NCBI GenBank assembly: GCA_014607495.2
Contig: CP053161.1
Span: 12,843,115 to 12,907,114 of the forward strand
DNA length: 64,000 nucleotides
Reading direction: 5' to 3'
Source: Carposina sasakii
Lineage: Eukaryota > Arthropoda > Insecta > Lepidoptera > Carposinidae
Shown here: positions 22,629-34,700 of the stretch, piece by piece
Layout of the letters: the number at the start of each line of letters is the position of its first letter
Numbering within the stretch: position 1 is the stretch's first letter
Notes under the pieces: generated by a model
The model's input: only the letters and a program-made list of their open reading frames with translations
What the model was told of the DNA's origin: nothing
Databases searched by the model: none
Position numbers and translations under genes: made by a program

Positions 22629-23212
22629 ACATGAAGCGACGGGCTCTAGACATCACATTCTCCGTATATAAGAAGGCAGATTGCTGATAGCATTTTTCTG
22701 GTAAAAATTGCCCAGAGTTCAAAAGATTCACCTATTTTATTAAATAAGTTAAAGGTGCCAAATCGCTCTGTACGAATACCTGCATATTCGTATAATATAA
22801 TATTCGTATGCCTCCGAGTGAATGTAACTATAGGCAAAATATATTTTTTATCAGATCTACAAAGTATACAAACAAACTAGCTGTCTACTCCGATCTAGAT
22901 TTGTTAAATTCCAACCCTGTTCAGTTCAGAAATAGAATGTCGCTGTCGTGGTTTAATGGTTCTCATTCTGTGTTATTACAAATTGTGTATAGCTATTGTT
23001 CAAACTGTTTTTTTTTTCGCTTGGCTGTATCTATTGTACATATTAGTTATTGTTAAGTATAATGTTCTAACAGACAAGCTCTTAAGTTATTAAGTATGTA
23101 TGCGAAAACATTTAAATGGTCAGCAGCTTTATAGGTATTAGTTGTTTAATTAGATATTTAAGACTTTTTGTTTTCCAAATATAATATAATAAAATAAAAT
23201 AAATAAAATGAT

Positions 23213-23325
23213 GAACATCGATGTTTGTTTTCAAGTCTGGATCCAAATGGATGTTTCTAAAACTCATCTATGTAGGTACTCGTATTTATATACCGTTGCC
23301 TAGTACCCACGACACAAGACCTTAA
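23213..23325 (+). mobile_element. SINE family A, body fragment
   Basis: Contains CATCGATGTTTGTTTTCAAG, ATGGATGTTTCTA and TACCCACGACACAAGACCTT of family A, without head or terminal tail. Confidence 0.75.
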
Positions 23326-24037
23326 AAAAATATCTATCTTTTGTTTTCAAAGGCAGTGCTTAGTAAAGGCTTCATTGGGAAAACTTTTCCACTGGCGTGC
23401 CCAGTTTTTCATCGTCTGATCATTGGGTGATTGGCCTAGTCCTCGGTGTAGATTCTGATTAAATCTATCTCTTCTATTCGATCTCCTTATCGAGAGATAA
23501 CATAAACTTTTCCGGTAGGTTAGAAGGTATTAATTAATTAATTACTTTTTTAGAAACACAAAACATACATTAAAAGGAACAGCAATAACACAATACAAAA
23601 TAACTTTTAGGTATTTGACACCAAGTTAGTAGTTAATAGTGTAGCTACATCATTCAATGCAATAAAGGTAGGTAGACGTAATTATATTTGTAAGTACGTA
23701 TGCCTTCTATACATAACATATTGTTTGCCACAGTGTATCGGCCGAGTCAAAGCCATAGGACTTTATTACAGAGGCATTCAACAAGCTATGTTTTAGGTGA
23801 AATACAATAGAATCATTTTATACTTTAAATACTTGAATGTAAAGTCGATTTTATCTCGGTTTATCTGTTACGTTTTCACGAAACAACGGCTGAATGGATC
23901 CTGACGAAATCAGCACTTTATATAGATGATAGTAGGTTTGAAAAGCCGTATTTCATAAGACTAGTAGGTCTAGCCCGCGATGTAGTCCGCGTGGACTACA
24001 GAATGTAGCCTTTTATGTCTCACTGTACAAAGCTAGA

Positions 24038-24330
24038 TTGCAAAGCCTTGAGCATCGACGTAAAGATACAAGTCTCTCGGTATTCTACAGGTTACATGAC
24101 GGGGAGTGTGCGTTGGGACTTCACGACCTGATTCCCCCAGCACCCTTCTACTATCGACACCGGTTCACAGTTGAAGTGCCGAAAACTCGTACTAAGCGTT
24201 TTGCTTCTATATTCATAGTGCGAACGGCCAAGCTGTGGAACTCCCTGCCTGAATTCCTGTTCCCCATGAACATCTTGCGGTCTTCAAGTCGAGAGTGAAC
24301 CGGTTACTTTTAGACAAGCGCGCTCCTTAG
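24038..24330 (+). pseudogene. LINE ORF2 C-terminal remnant (jockey/CR1-like)
   Basis: The translation starts with SLEHRRKDTSLSVFYRLHDG and includes LWNSLPEF, a stretch characteristic of the C-terminus of jockey/CR1-type LINE reverse transcriptase proteins in insects. The frame shifts at about 24270-24280. The native continuation (VFKSRVNRLLLDKRAP, stop TAG at about 24328) is in another frame, so the copy is broken. The 3' UTR-like GCTTACCATCAGGCGGG follows. It is 5'-truncated: no palm motifs are present. Confidence 0.82.
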
Positions 24331-24604
24331 ACTGTAATGGTGCTTACCATCAGGCGGGTTGTGGTCAAGCGTAAGCCCATTTAATGTTAAAAAAGCCTAA
24401 ATGTCTTTTTTCGTACTCCTAACTATGTACCTAATATTAACTTATCTAGGAAAATTGTTGATAAAAATGTAACACAATAAAGATATATAAAGGCGCTGGC
24501 GCTGGCTAAGTCAGCGGAAGTAGCAGAAAAAAAAAATGATGAGGAGGGCGTGTAAAGAGGTTTAAACACTTACCTACTACCACATTTAAATTTATTGTTG
24601 GAAT

Positions 24605-25033
24605 ACTATCGTATCGTTACGTTACTCGTTACTTCTGATACCGCGAATGGTATAGTAGGTAACTATAGCATGTAGTATGGTAACGAGTCGAATCGACGTG
24701 AACTGTCGACGTAATATACCAAATTAGCAATAGATTTACTATTAAGAAAATTTTAACCACAAACTTTAAAGTACTTTAAACAAACCTAATTACCGTTCTT
24801 TGAAATAAGCGATCTAAATGAACCGCATCACGCGCATTGGTACGATAAGAACATACGATCAAAAACAAACGTATCAATATACCACTTGCGATACGAAACA
24901 GTGTATTATACGCAAAATACCCATGATACGAAACATGCGAGTAACGAGACGAATTCCTGGGTAACGTTTCGTTACTCGGTACTTGATGCAGTACCCGTTA
25001 CTCAGTAACGAATACATACGGTTTGTTACAGCT
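24605..25033 (-). mobile_element. Inverted-repeat element K, copy 2
   Basis: Complement of the element at 20363-20846, sharing AACGAGTCGAATCGACGTGA, CATGATACGAAACATGCGAG and the terminal GTAACGAATACATACGG at 25005-25021. The other terminus (low coordinate) is lost or decayed. Together with copy 1 it forms an inverted pair about 3.8 kb apart. Confidence 0.72.
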
Positions 25034-26015
25034 TTACTATTTTCTCTATAATTAAAATCATTTCAGTAGAATATTATTACGCCGACTTGAAGTGAATGCC
25101 AGACAGGCACACACTCGTTTTCTGCAGAAAAACTAAATCGTTTGCACTAATTCCGTTACCTACTCAGTCCAGAGTTTTAGTTCAGTGTCTCCAACCTGAC
25201 CCTAACAAAGGATCCATTTATTAGATAGCTAACTTCTCGCTAAGAGCCAGTTACTTGTACTACGAAGTAGAAGTACTGTTTACAGTATGGTTTAGCAATT
25301 TAAAAAAAACCTTTTTAAATGGTGCGATTTAATTTATTAACTTTCTCTTGCTTGACTCAAGACAGATCAAGACTTGAGACAAGACAGAAGGAGTTATGCT
25401 AGGAAGTTTTTTCGACTACTTTTATAAAAAGATGTTAAAAGTTTAGAACTTTGTCATAAATATTTGTACCAAAAATGTTTACCTAGGTACTTTATAGTTA
25501 GACAGTCGTATGAATATAATATTTGTACTAAGTAGGTAGTAGGTACTTACGTAGATATGTACCTATGTATCTCAATTCAGATTTAATGTTAAATGTGTAA
25601 TAACCACACAAATTACAGTTAAATTGTTATAAAAGTTATGAAAAATGTACAGAAACTTTGCTATTCCAGCGAGAGATATTTTTTTGCAGAAACAAAAATC
25701 TCATTGTGTAGCAATGACAAATCGGCATATAATTTTCGCGATATAAAGTTTTTCTTTTGTCCCCGAAAACGGACGCGAGGGATGGTCGCCTTTGAAAATA
25801 TGTAATTATATACCTAGGTAGGTAAGAGAAGTAAAGTGGGTACAATTAGGTACCAACTTGGGTTTAAGTAATTACCTATCTGTAGCTACATTATCGTAGT
25901 GCTAACCTTCCTAGTATTTTTGTAAGATACTAATACAAAAATACAAAAAGCTTTTATTAACAGCGATACATAAAAGATTTTTTTTTTATCGAAGTTACAC
26001 GAAATTAAAATGTCC
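25034..26015. other. Non-coding DNA downstream of U6
   Basis: No supported gene or repeat. It contains a low-complexity T-run just before the U6 terminator (25977-25988). Confidence 0.45.
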
Positions 26016-26066
26016 AAAAAATGTGGAACGCTTCACGATTTTGCGTGTCATCCTTGCGCAGGGGCC

Positions 26067-26106
<40 letters not shown>

Positions 26107-26123
26107 ACTGCCGAAGCAAGTAC
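26016..26123 (-). ncRNA. U6: U6 spliceosomal snRNA gene
   Basis: On the minus strand the RNA starts GTACTTGCTTCGGCAGTACA, forming the 5' stem-loop with TTCG-type loop. It continues with the near-invariant segments ATACTAAAATTGGAACGATA, the ACAGAGA box (GATACAGAGAAGATTAGC, where U6 pairs with the 5' splice site), the U4-pairing AGCATGGCCCCTGCGCAAGG region, and GACACGCAAAATCGTGAAGC. It ends GTTCCACA plus a run of six T, the Pol III terminator (26016-26021). The length of about 105 nt matches metazoan U6. All core segments are intact, unlike typical retro-derived U6 fragments. U6 catalyses splicing with U2 in the nucleus. Confidence 0.96.
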
Positions 26124-26143
26124 AACAATGTAAGTGTTTAAGT

Positions 26144-26155
26144 TGTATATATACC
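26144..26155 (-). promoter_or_regulatory. TATA element of U6 promoter
   Basis: GGTATATATACA on the minus strand, about 21-32 bp upstream of the U6 start. External U6 promoters carry a TATA box at about -30, which specifies Pol III. A proximal sequence element would be expected near -60 (about 26165-26185). I cannot verify it without a species consensus. Confidence 0.75.
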
Positions 26156-26356
26156 TAGAAAACGTAAAAAATCATTACTGCGTTCTAAGTTTTTTGCTAA
26201 TTTAGAAGAAACCTTTGCATATAAACATTAAAATTTACTTTAAACTTAGTCGTGTTTCATACATAAATTTATTTCTTATGTATATTTGTACACTTTTATT
26301 TATTTTCACACTGAATACTACAATTTTAATTTAACTTAGAGTTAAAGATGCTATTA

Positions 26357-26540
26357 GCGCCATCTATGTTGTTAAAGACAAACTCTTTTACCGCCATCTA
26401 TGTTTTTAAAGACAAACTATTTTCACAAGTACCCGACTCGTTAGTGCGAGTAAGCCTGAAACGTATTTTAGTTCATTTACGTTTACATAGATGGCAGGAC
26501 CTACTTAAACTTAGTTGAGTTTGTTCTTCATAGATGGCAC
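26357..26540. repeat. Cluster of four CGCCATCTATG motifs upstream of U6
   Basis: Direct copies at 26357-26370 (GCGCCATCTATGTT) and 26392-26407 (CGCCATCTATGTTTTT). Inverse copies at 26485-26498 (ACATAGATGGCAGG) and 26529-26540 (CATAGATGGCAC). The two direct copies share flanking TTAAAGACAAACT. The motif is frequent in lepidopteran repeats, so it may be a foldback remnant rather than a regulatory array. Confidence 0.5.
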
Positions 26541-29123
26541 CATTATTTTTTCATCCAGAAAAATGTAGTCCGTTGGACAAACGCTAATTAGAGAAAAATA
26601 GGCTAGAGAGCCTATCAGTTAATACCTTTGGTCAGCCTTTAGTTGAGTAATATTACTGAGGATGGCACTCTTTATCAACTCTAATAACGTAATTTATTAT
26701 TCAGATATAGAAAATTTAAAAAGTATTTACCTAATTAAGTTTAATTATTTAGTACTAGTTATCCATTTAGTTATGTATTCATTCTTAATATCAATTAGAT
26801 TGCTTGGTTAACCTAAAGTAAGTACATAATTTCATAATCTAAAGAATACTTAGGTAGGTATCTAGGACTTAGTTACGACCCTGGAAACACCTAACCTAGA
26901 ACAAACTAACAGTTCAATAAAAATACAATAAAGAAATACCTATCTACCCTACCTACTCTGATGGATGAAATTTGTAGGTAGATATAGGAGAAAAAGTCAT
27001 TACGTAGATGATTCACACAAAGTGTCTACTGAAAGACATAATATTTGGCAACATAATCTCTACATTACTCATTAAGGCTTTGTCTAAGAGGCAACGGGAG
27101 CTCGTAAACGAAATTACCTACTAATTGAGGAGCGTGCACACTGGGTTAAATTTCTTAATAGGGGACTTTTAAATGGGTGTACATACCTACCCATCAGCTC
27201 AGCACTGTCGTAAACATGTCATCTTTAAAAATTCTGTATTTATTTTCATTAACTAAGTACGTTTTTTATTAACTAAGTATGAATTTTTACAGTAAATTTT
27301 TCAACGGTCATTTTCTACTAATGTGCGTAAATTCGTTACCAAAATATTATATTTGCTTTAAATACGTGGAAATTCTTAAGAGGTTGTCGTGGTTTTTGAA
27401 ACACATCGTGAAGACACCTTAACGTCGCAATAAATGAAAATGATGTAGTACACGACATTACGCCACCGTTCTTCTGTAACTGGCATCGTGTATATGAGCA
27501 TTTATGCCAAACTTATGGGAATCTTAATAAGTATTGAGGAATAAGATTAGCCTGTTTTTAATCGACTTAAAAAAGGAGAGGTTATCAATTCGTCTCTATG
27601 TTTTTTTTTTTTTTATATATGTATTTTTTTATATAGCAATAACTGTGCCTTTCTCCAACTTTATGATACAATAAAACGGCGAAGTATCTCATTGAAATAA
27701 GAAATAGTTTTTAGTTAGAAAACCGTCTGTAGGATTGCCATAGAGAAAAAAATTCAGAAGAGGCGTCCATTATCGTTTGTGTCGTATGCGCGGGTGATAT
27801 GGTCATCTCTGTTAGGATTATGGTATAATAGTTTGATGGGTACACACGCAAAGAAGACCCTACAGACACGTTTAGAGGCGTCAGATATTATAAGATCAGT
27901 GACAAGTTGCTAGCTCATTGCCTAATAGAATGCCCGAGTTCCTTACGACATGCACAGAAGGAGATGCAGCTGATGTATTTTAGTGATGCCCGCATCAGTT
28001 CAGGCTATTCAATATAGAAAATAATTTCAAATTACATAAATACGCTCAAAAGTTATGTATTTCAAATCAAATGCACAATTTTTAGCTAGCGTGTTCAGAC
28101 TTAATACAAAATCGTGCGGCAAATCTAAATTTCTGATTCTGACATACCCTGGGGTGTTACCGGATTATTATAACAAAACAAACATACGTTTGTTTATAGA
28201 TATATTATTATTTTGACGTCCGTCGACACGTGCCTATGATACCTTAATTAAGGGGTGATACTTCAAGTAAATATGAGGTCCAAATAATAGCTATAACTGC
28301 GTAATTTTATTAAATTATCTGGTAGCTTTAATCTCTGGAATATGGTTGTTTGTTTATTATAAAGATAATTAAAGTAATATTGTTTTTTTTTTATCATCTG
28401 AAATACAGCCAGTTTATTTCAATCCGCGTTTAAAGTTAAGCACTGGTTAAAATGCCATTACACTGCAAATGTATGTTACATAATATGTACCTATCTAATA
28501 AAGATAGCGTGAGATTGTAACCTATGTAATTTTCAAAGGTTGTATCCATGACAAAAAAAATCGTATCGGCCCTTAATTCCTAAGTTAATTTGAAGTATAA
28601 TTTTTTGTCTTAACAAATAATTAGGTACTTGCGTGATAATTACGTCATCGGGTATAAGGTTTTTTTTTCACATACATACCTAAATTATACGTCAAGAAGA
28701 TATATAGGTAGGTAAGGTTAGTTCCGTTTCTTTCTGTAAATCCAGATGGAAGTTGTTATAGACAGCTAGGTTATTCGTCTGTTAGACACACATGAACAAT
28801 TGGACTGCTTTATGTAAAATTAAGTATGGATATCAAGCCTCTCTTGTCCCACTACTGGGCAAAGCTGGGCTGGCCTTTTCACCTCACACGGTTCAATGTT
28901 TTATCTTGCTTACCCTTTAGATAAGAGTAAACTGGACTTGCTTAGCATTTTAGGTCTACCGTAGGACCGAGCGTCTTTTAATGTTTTGGTTGACTAAGTT
29001 ATTGAAATAATATATAATATATGTATTATAATAATATATAATTATTCATAAATGTGTTCTTTTCATTTATTTATTCTAGAATCAATCTCTAGCCCATTAC
29101 GCTACGCAATGTTCGGTCATGTA
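26541..29123. other. Non-coding DNA with one repeat G copy
   Basis: No gene supported. A repeat G copy lies at about 27835-28000 (GACAAGTTGCTAGCTCATT, AGGAGATGCAGCTGATGTAT). The rest is AT-rich with T-runs at 27600-27616 and 28382-28392. Confidence 0.45.
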
Positions 29124-30692
29124 GGTACAGTCAGCATCAAAAGTCGATGAACACATTGATATTTTCAAAATCACTGAACACTTTAGAACACATAAATCGC
29201 TTAACAAGATAGGCGCCAGTATTGAATGACCATCAATAAAGTTCAAAATTAACTGAAAACTACTCGTCAAAAATTACTGAACACCATAAAAAATTGCTGA
29301 TCGTTATTGTATTCCAAAACATCATAGCATTCCGTTTATCAAATGTCACTGAACAATATAAAATGCTTGTTTTGGTTATCTAGTGCAATCACGGCTATGT
29401 CCAAAAACAACTTGACATCATAAATAACAAAAGTTACTGAACATTACTTTGTTTCTTTGGAGGTTTAACGCGGCTCCGATGCTCTCAGCAGCAGCATGCA
29501 CAGCACATCAATTGGGCTGCCCACTCTTGCACACTTTTGGAGGTCCAACGCAAATACGGCTCAATTCAAGTTCAATGCTCCGGCGCCGTCAGCTGTCTAT
29601 TATATAGCAGACTGTACCCCCTTGCACATTTTTGGAAGACCAACGCGAATACAGCTCTTGCATCGCGCAATCAGCGATCAGCAGCAGCCTGCACAGCACA
29701 GCCATCAGACTGCCCCATAGAGAAAAAATAAAATAGGAGTAGCGGTTAAGTATATTTTCATATAAAAATAGTGTGCCGCGGAGCCCTGCCCATTTACCAC
29801 CTTGTAGTGACTAGTCAAACTACTTGCTCATTATCAATATGGTTCAAGGTTGTTTTACTAGTGCAATTACTCATCCCTAAATGGCAATATTATACTACGT
29901 TTTAGTAATAAAGTACCCTGATAAAAGCGCTAGTGTCTTTGTAATTTTAATACGGTTACATTTCGGAGCACAAGCGTGTGGTTACAGTTACTACGTTACA
30001 CTGGCGCTGAAGCTCCGCCCCTATCATGACGTCATTGCCTCACGATTGCCACACGACTCAGTTCATAGTCCTACCTCCTATTTTATACCTTCTTCATGGA
30101 CTGCCCACTCTTGCACACTTTTGCAGGTTCAATGCGGATACAGCTCCGGCGCCGTCAGTAGTCTATTATATAGTAGCCCCCTCTTGCACACTTTTTTGGG
30201 TCTAACGCGGATAGGTGCAACATCTAATAGAATGTACGAGCACCACGGACAGTAAAATTAAAACCTTTGTAAGTATGTTGTATATCCGACCTCCATGGCA
30301 TCTGCTGTCAAACATAAAAAAGCTTATGTCAATGTTATTCTCTTTGAATTAAACATCAAATAGATTGTTAATGCCAAAATGAAATATCTTACATATACAA
30401 TCTTTCTTTCTTGTCATATTTCGTACTAAAAAAGAGAAAACATTTCATATTGTGACTTTTGAAATAAACGATGGCATGCTATTTTTGTCAAAAATTTGTT
30501 CAGAGATTTTAGAGACGAAGAATGTTATGCTTTTTTGAATATAATTTTGTTTAGCGACTTTTGAAAAGTGATGGTCACCTTCTTATGGCCTTTTAAAATA
30601 ATCATTCAGTTCTGGCGCTTGTCATGTCGAGCGATTTGTGTATAATACGGTTGAAAATCTAAATGTGGTCAACTTTTGATGCTGACTGTACC
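29124..30692. mobile_element. 1.57-kb element with perfect 21-bp inverted ends
   Basis: GTACAGTCAGCATCAAAAGT ends the sequence at 29125-29144 and its exact complement lies at 30672-30691; one more G/C pair extends the match outward. Termini of the GTACAGTC type are common on lepidopteran DNA elements. The interior holds a repeated GC-richer segment (about 29470-29715 and 30095-30205) with GCCCACTCTTGCACACTTTT and GGCGCCGTCAG blocks, possibly a later insertion. No transposase frame was recognised, so it is non-autonomous or a nested composite. Confidence 0.75.
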
Positions 30693-32059
30693 ATAAAATG
30701 GTGTGATAAAAAGCGTCATATTGACACTTATAGTTCCATAGTCGACATTAAGGCAATGGGCCATGAAATTTGGTAGACCCTCGGACCCATGGCGACATTC
30801 GGCAGATGTTTTGCGGAAAATAATATACTTTTTCACAAGTTTATTCTTGCTGCCGGCCGAAATGAGAATTAGGATGACCAAGGATGTATTTTCGGATCGA
30901 ATCGAAGTTATGTTATCTAAGTGGCGACGCCATTACAGCTTACAGGGTGTAAGGGTAAACGTTTATGGTAGTTTGTTTGTATCTCTATAATCTTTGGCTT
31001 GTGGGTTTTTAGGTTAGTGATAATAATATTAGCGAAATTATATAAATAGAAACTGGGTTTCAGAAAAAAAATGTTATCTAATAGATAAGAGTGTTTGAAG
31101 TGTGTTTAAGTTTGACTAAGGTTGTTACATGTTTTATAACACTTTTATGCCAAAGACTCAAACAAGGGAAAATTTTATTACCGCTCAGAATACAAACGTC
31201 AGAGTCATAACTTGATATTTTAGATCACTTGAGCTTTCTACTTTGAATCTCACACCCGTAAAACTATCTAAGTAACACACTAGAAATTCAAATTACACTC
31301 AACACCCTACAGCGATCACTAGCACGAACATACAAACAAAACACTCCATTAAACAAACACCTTTCTAATTGACCAAAAAGTGTTTACCACAAAAAAAAAA
31401 ACAATGGTCACCATAATAGCTTTAAGCTCCATTCTTTTTCAATGTCCTGCGGTTGGAAGGAGAAACTGTGACCTTTTTACCACACTACTATATCTGTTTG
31501 TTAATTTTCCGTAGACACTAGCGACTTCAACACAGGTCTATAAAACTCGGGACATAATGATCCTGCATGTCAAATTTCACGCTCTATGGACAGGTGGAAC
31601 CATCAGTTTAATTCCATGTCGATATGTGATGACTAAAAACTTTTTAAATTACCTTTTAGGGGCATCTAGTGGGACAGTAAGTGAAGTGTGAAATGAGATG
31701 CGTTTCGTAAATTGCTATCAATTTAATGGGTAGATAAGACACGTACACTTTGTATTGGCAGGTTGCTAATACCTATCATGTTTAAATAAAGTATGTATTA
31801 AATAAAAATATTTTTTTTAATTTTGAACGGATCTGCAGCGATTTTTCATTATACATACTTATACGTAGGTCGTTGTACATAAATTAATGCGTTACAATAA
31901 TCTACCCGATTATGTAGGTTAATAGGTATTCCTGTATTGATGTGGGGCTGCACTAGATATATAGATAGATATATATATATAGGCTGCATATCCAACCGTG
32001 CATGTTCACTATCACTGCAATATCACTGATCATGTAATCATCTTGTAAACATCATGTAA
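30693..32059. other. Non-coding DNA, nothing recognised
   Basis: No supported gene. The small frames at 30669-30990 overlap on both strands and show no domain. Confidence 0.4.
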
Positions 32060-32588
32060 ACATCTCAACACGATGACCCTGTTAAAGAGACGGTTACTGT
32101 CGAACTTGACAGGACGGAGAAAGATTGGACGGTTATAAGCAGTAAAAAATCAAAACGTGTGGCGTCTGCGCGAGGCACTGCTGGACCCGAAGTTACGTCG
32201 CTCAAAGCGGTTGAGGTTCGAAAACACATTCATCTCTGGAACATGTTGTCTGGTGCCGATGATATCCGTAACTATCTGCAGAAGCTTCTTCCTGACAAAG
32301 TCTGTACCGTTAGTGAATTGAATGCCAAAGGTGATTACAAATCCTTTAAAATCGGGGTTCCAGCAGACTGCTATCAAAAATGTATGTCTGCAGACATCTG
32401 GCCTGAGAACTCCAGAGTAAAGGCATGGTTATTTCGAAGATCTCAGGACAACAAAACCCAGCCAGTACATGCCTAATTCACTGACTACAAGGAGCATCAT
32501 AAGCATCGTATATCAGAATGTCAGAGGCCTGAATACCAAGCTGAGTCACTTTAGGCAGAATTTTCACACTCTCGACAGTGATTTAGTT
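32060..32588 (+). pseudogene. LINE ORF1/ORF2 junction fragment
   Basis: An open frame from 32060 to the stop at 32474-32476 encodes the C-terminal half of a LINE ORF1 (gag-like) protein. It includes IHLWNMLSGADDIRNYLQ and a GDYKSFKIGVP segment with a following Cys, typical of ORF1 proteins of jockey/CR1-like elements. ORF2 opens at 32469 with ATG, overlapping the ORF1 stop by 8 nt. It starts like an apurinic endonuclease domain (IVYQNVRGLNTKLSHFRQNF), then ends abruptly at about 32588 where MITE family A sequence begins. Both ends are truncated. Confidence 0.78.
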
Positions 32589-32589
32589 T

Positions 32590-32622
32590 TTGGGAACGTT
32601 GACGACCGAAAATCATCCTGTA
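32590..32622. mobile_element. MITE family A end fragment fused to LINE
   Basis: GGGAACGTTGACGACCGAAA and ATCATCCTGTA match the end of family A. It directly abuts the LINE ORF2 fragment, with no LINE sequence resuming after it. Confidence 0.7.
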
Positions 32623-33061
32623 TATATATAGGTAAATTGAGCCTACAGTAACAGTTCACTAAATAAATAAAAGTTGTTTAGTAACTGAATATACAAAATA
32701 TAAAAAAGGTCGTAACGTAACATTGAAAGTTTCAGGAGAGAGATAATCGCAAGGACGAATTTTTATCCCCTGTTTTGACAAAATATATACATCAGCTAAC
32801 ACTGAAAAATAACATTGAAGAAGGATTATTTATGAATGGTTTTTATTGGTATTCCTGTGACCTTGAAAGTTATATTTTTGAGGCCATTTAAATTTGGGGT
32901 GAGTGGTGGTAGCCCAATGGTTAAGATGTATTTCGGAGCGGCCAGGGCGCAGTATTGGTGAAGGAGTATCATCAGGTGCAATGGGTAGCACATCATCATG
33001 GTCCACTATGTAGTAAAATGTGATTCAGGTGTGACCAGTTTCACAATTAAGGAGGGAATAA

Positions 33062-33300
33062 AAAAAAAGTATAATACTACAGCTGCTTCTCTTCCCAGGC
33101 ATACTGTACAAGTCAGTAGACGGATAAGAGGGTCTTGGTGTTTTGTAGGCGATGGGCTGACCACCTGTCACTACTAACCGAACTTGTACATCTCAACTAT
33201 ACCCTCAAAATTGGTCAGAAGTAGCACCATGTGGTTCTATCGGCCCTTGGTGCTCTGCCTACCCCGTAAGGGATAAAGGCGTGATTATATGTATGTATGT
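33062..33300 (-). repeat. Dispersed repeat F (minus copy)
   Basis: Complement of 5001-5230, with AGTATAATACTACAGCTGCT, GTCTTGGTGTTTTGTAGGCG and CCCCGTAAGGGATAAAGGCG. The copies are very similar, suggesting recent activity. Confidence 0.65.
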
Positions 33301-33483
33301 TACTTAGCAATACCCGAAGAGAGCGTCAGGTAGATAAGTGCTAAAGGCAGGAAGATGATAATGATGATGGATGATTTAGGGTACCACCAAATCCTATGTA
33401 CTTTATGCAGTCTATGTAACTAAAGGTGTACTTATGTACCTACTGAGCGATTATCAGGTACATATAGATACTTTCTTCATGCA

Positions 33484-33755
33484 CATACTAGTACTGCGCG
33501 ATCGAATAAGCAATGTGAAGATCCGTAGACGAACGAAGGTCACAGACGATATAACCGAACGGTCCAGCAAGCTAAAGTGACAATAGGCAGGTCACATAGC
33601 TCGATAAACCGATGGCCGATGGAGCCGAAAAGTTCTAGAGTGCAACCACACACCGCTAAGACCTAGGCAGGACCTAGTCATATGTCCTGGATGCAGGCCA
33701 TTTCTAACGGGTCGCAGTGTACATTGGTGGGAGAGGCCTATGTTCAGTAGTAGAT
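33484..33755 (+). pseudogene. RTE-like LINE ORF2 C-terminal remnant
   Basis: Translation runs IRRRTKVTDDI, a segment ending GHIAR, then DGRWSRKVLE and the GEAYVQQW-related end (EAYVQ decayed to RPMFS through a shift). This order matches the C-terminal region of RTE-clade proteins. Stops and shifts interrupt it, so it is older than the pair at 9.6-10.0 kb. Confidence 0.75.
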
Positions 33756-34146
33756 TAATCTCGGAAGAAGTAACTAACTATATTTAGGATTATAAATAGT
33801 AGGTAATAAAAATTATTTTAATTATTTTCTTATAATGATAGATATCTGAAAACTTGTAAGTAATTTACAAGACGTGACTTTTATTACTCTGTATTAAAGT
33901 TTATTCAAGTTCTTGTTAGTGAACTACTGCAAAAACTTACAAGACTTCTTTACATTTAATTAAAAGACTCGTCTTGATCTCAGATATTAAAGTTTTATTA
34001 ATAAACCGTCCTCTTATATTAATCTCGATAACCATGTAAGTTGTTTCTACAATTATTTTTCATTTTGACTTACTTTACACTTGTTCTTGAGGATTTTCCC
34101 GACGTTTCCATTCATAATCATCATTATCATCCATCATATATTAAGA

Positions 34147-34700
34147 ACTAGTGGACGCCCGCGACTTCGTCCGCGTGGACTGCAGAAAAAACAAAATGTC
34201 TAAATTATCCGGGATAAAAAAAAAATCCCGGGATATAAAGTAGCCTATGTGTTAATCCAGGGTGTCAGCTAACTCTATACCAAATTTTATTAAAATCGCT
34301 CCAGCCGTTTTTACGTGAAAGAGTAACAAACATCCATCCATCCATACTTACAAACTTTCGCATTTATAATATATAACTTTCAACCCTTATTTCACCCCTT
34401 AGCTGGTCGAAATTTCAAAAATGCTAGAACAAATGTTTAATGATTTCTTATCAAGTGCTTAAATATAAAGTTTCATGGTTTACTTTTAAAATTAAGAAAT
34501 CCCATACAAACTTTCAACCTCTATTTCAACCCCTTCATCCCTTTTTTTCGAAATAAAAAGTAGCCTATGTTCTGTCTCAGGGTCTAAAGATTGTCTGTAC
34601 CAAATTTCATCAAAATCGGTTGCGAGGTTTAAGCGGGAAAGCGTAACAGACAGACAGACAGACAGACAGACAGAGTTACTTTCGCATTTATAATATTAGT
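34147..34700 (+). repeat. Dispersed repeat H, two joined units
   Basis: First unit: ACTAGTGGACGCCCGCGACT, GTCCGCGTGGACTGCAG, GTAGCCTATGTGTTAATCCA, ending CTTTCGCATTTATAATAT at about 34374. A second unit tail (AGTAGCCTATGTTCTGTCTC, AAATTTCATCAAAATCGGTT) follows, with a (CAGA)n microsatellite at 34650-34674 and a second TTTCGCATTTATAATATTAG end. Class unknown. Confidence 0.68.
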
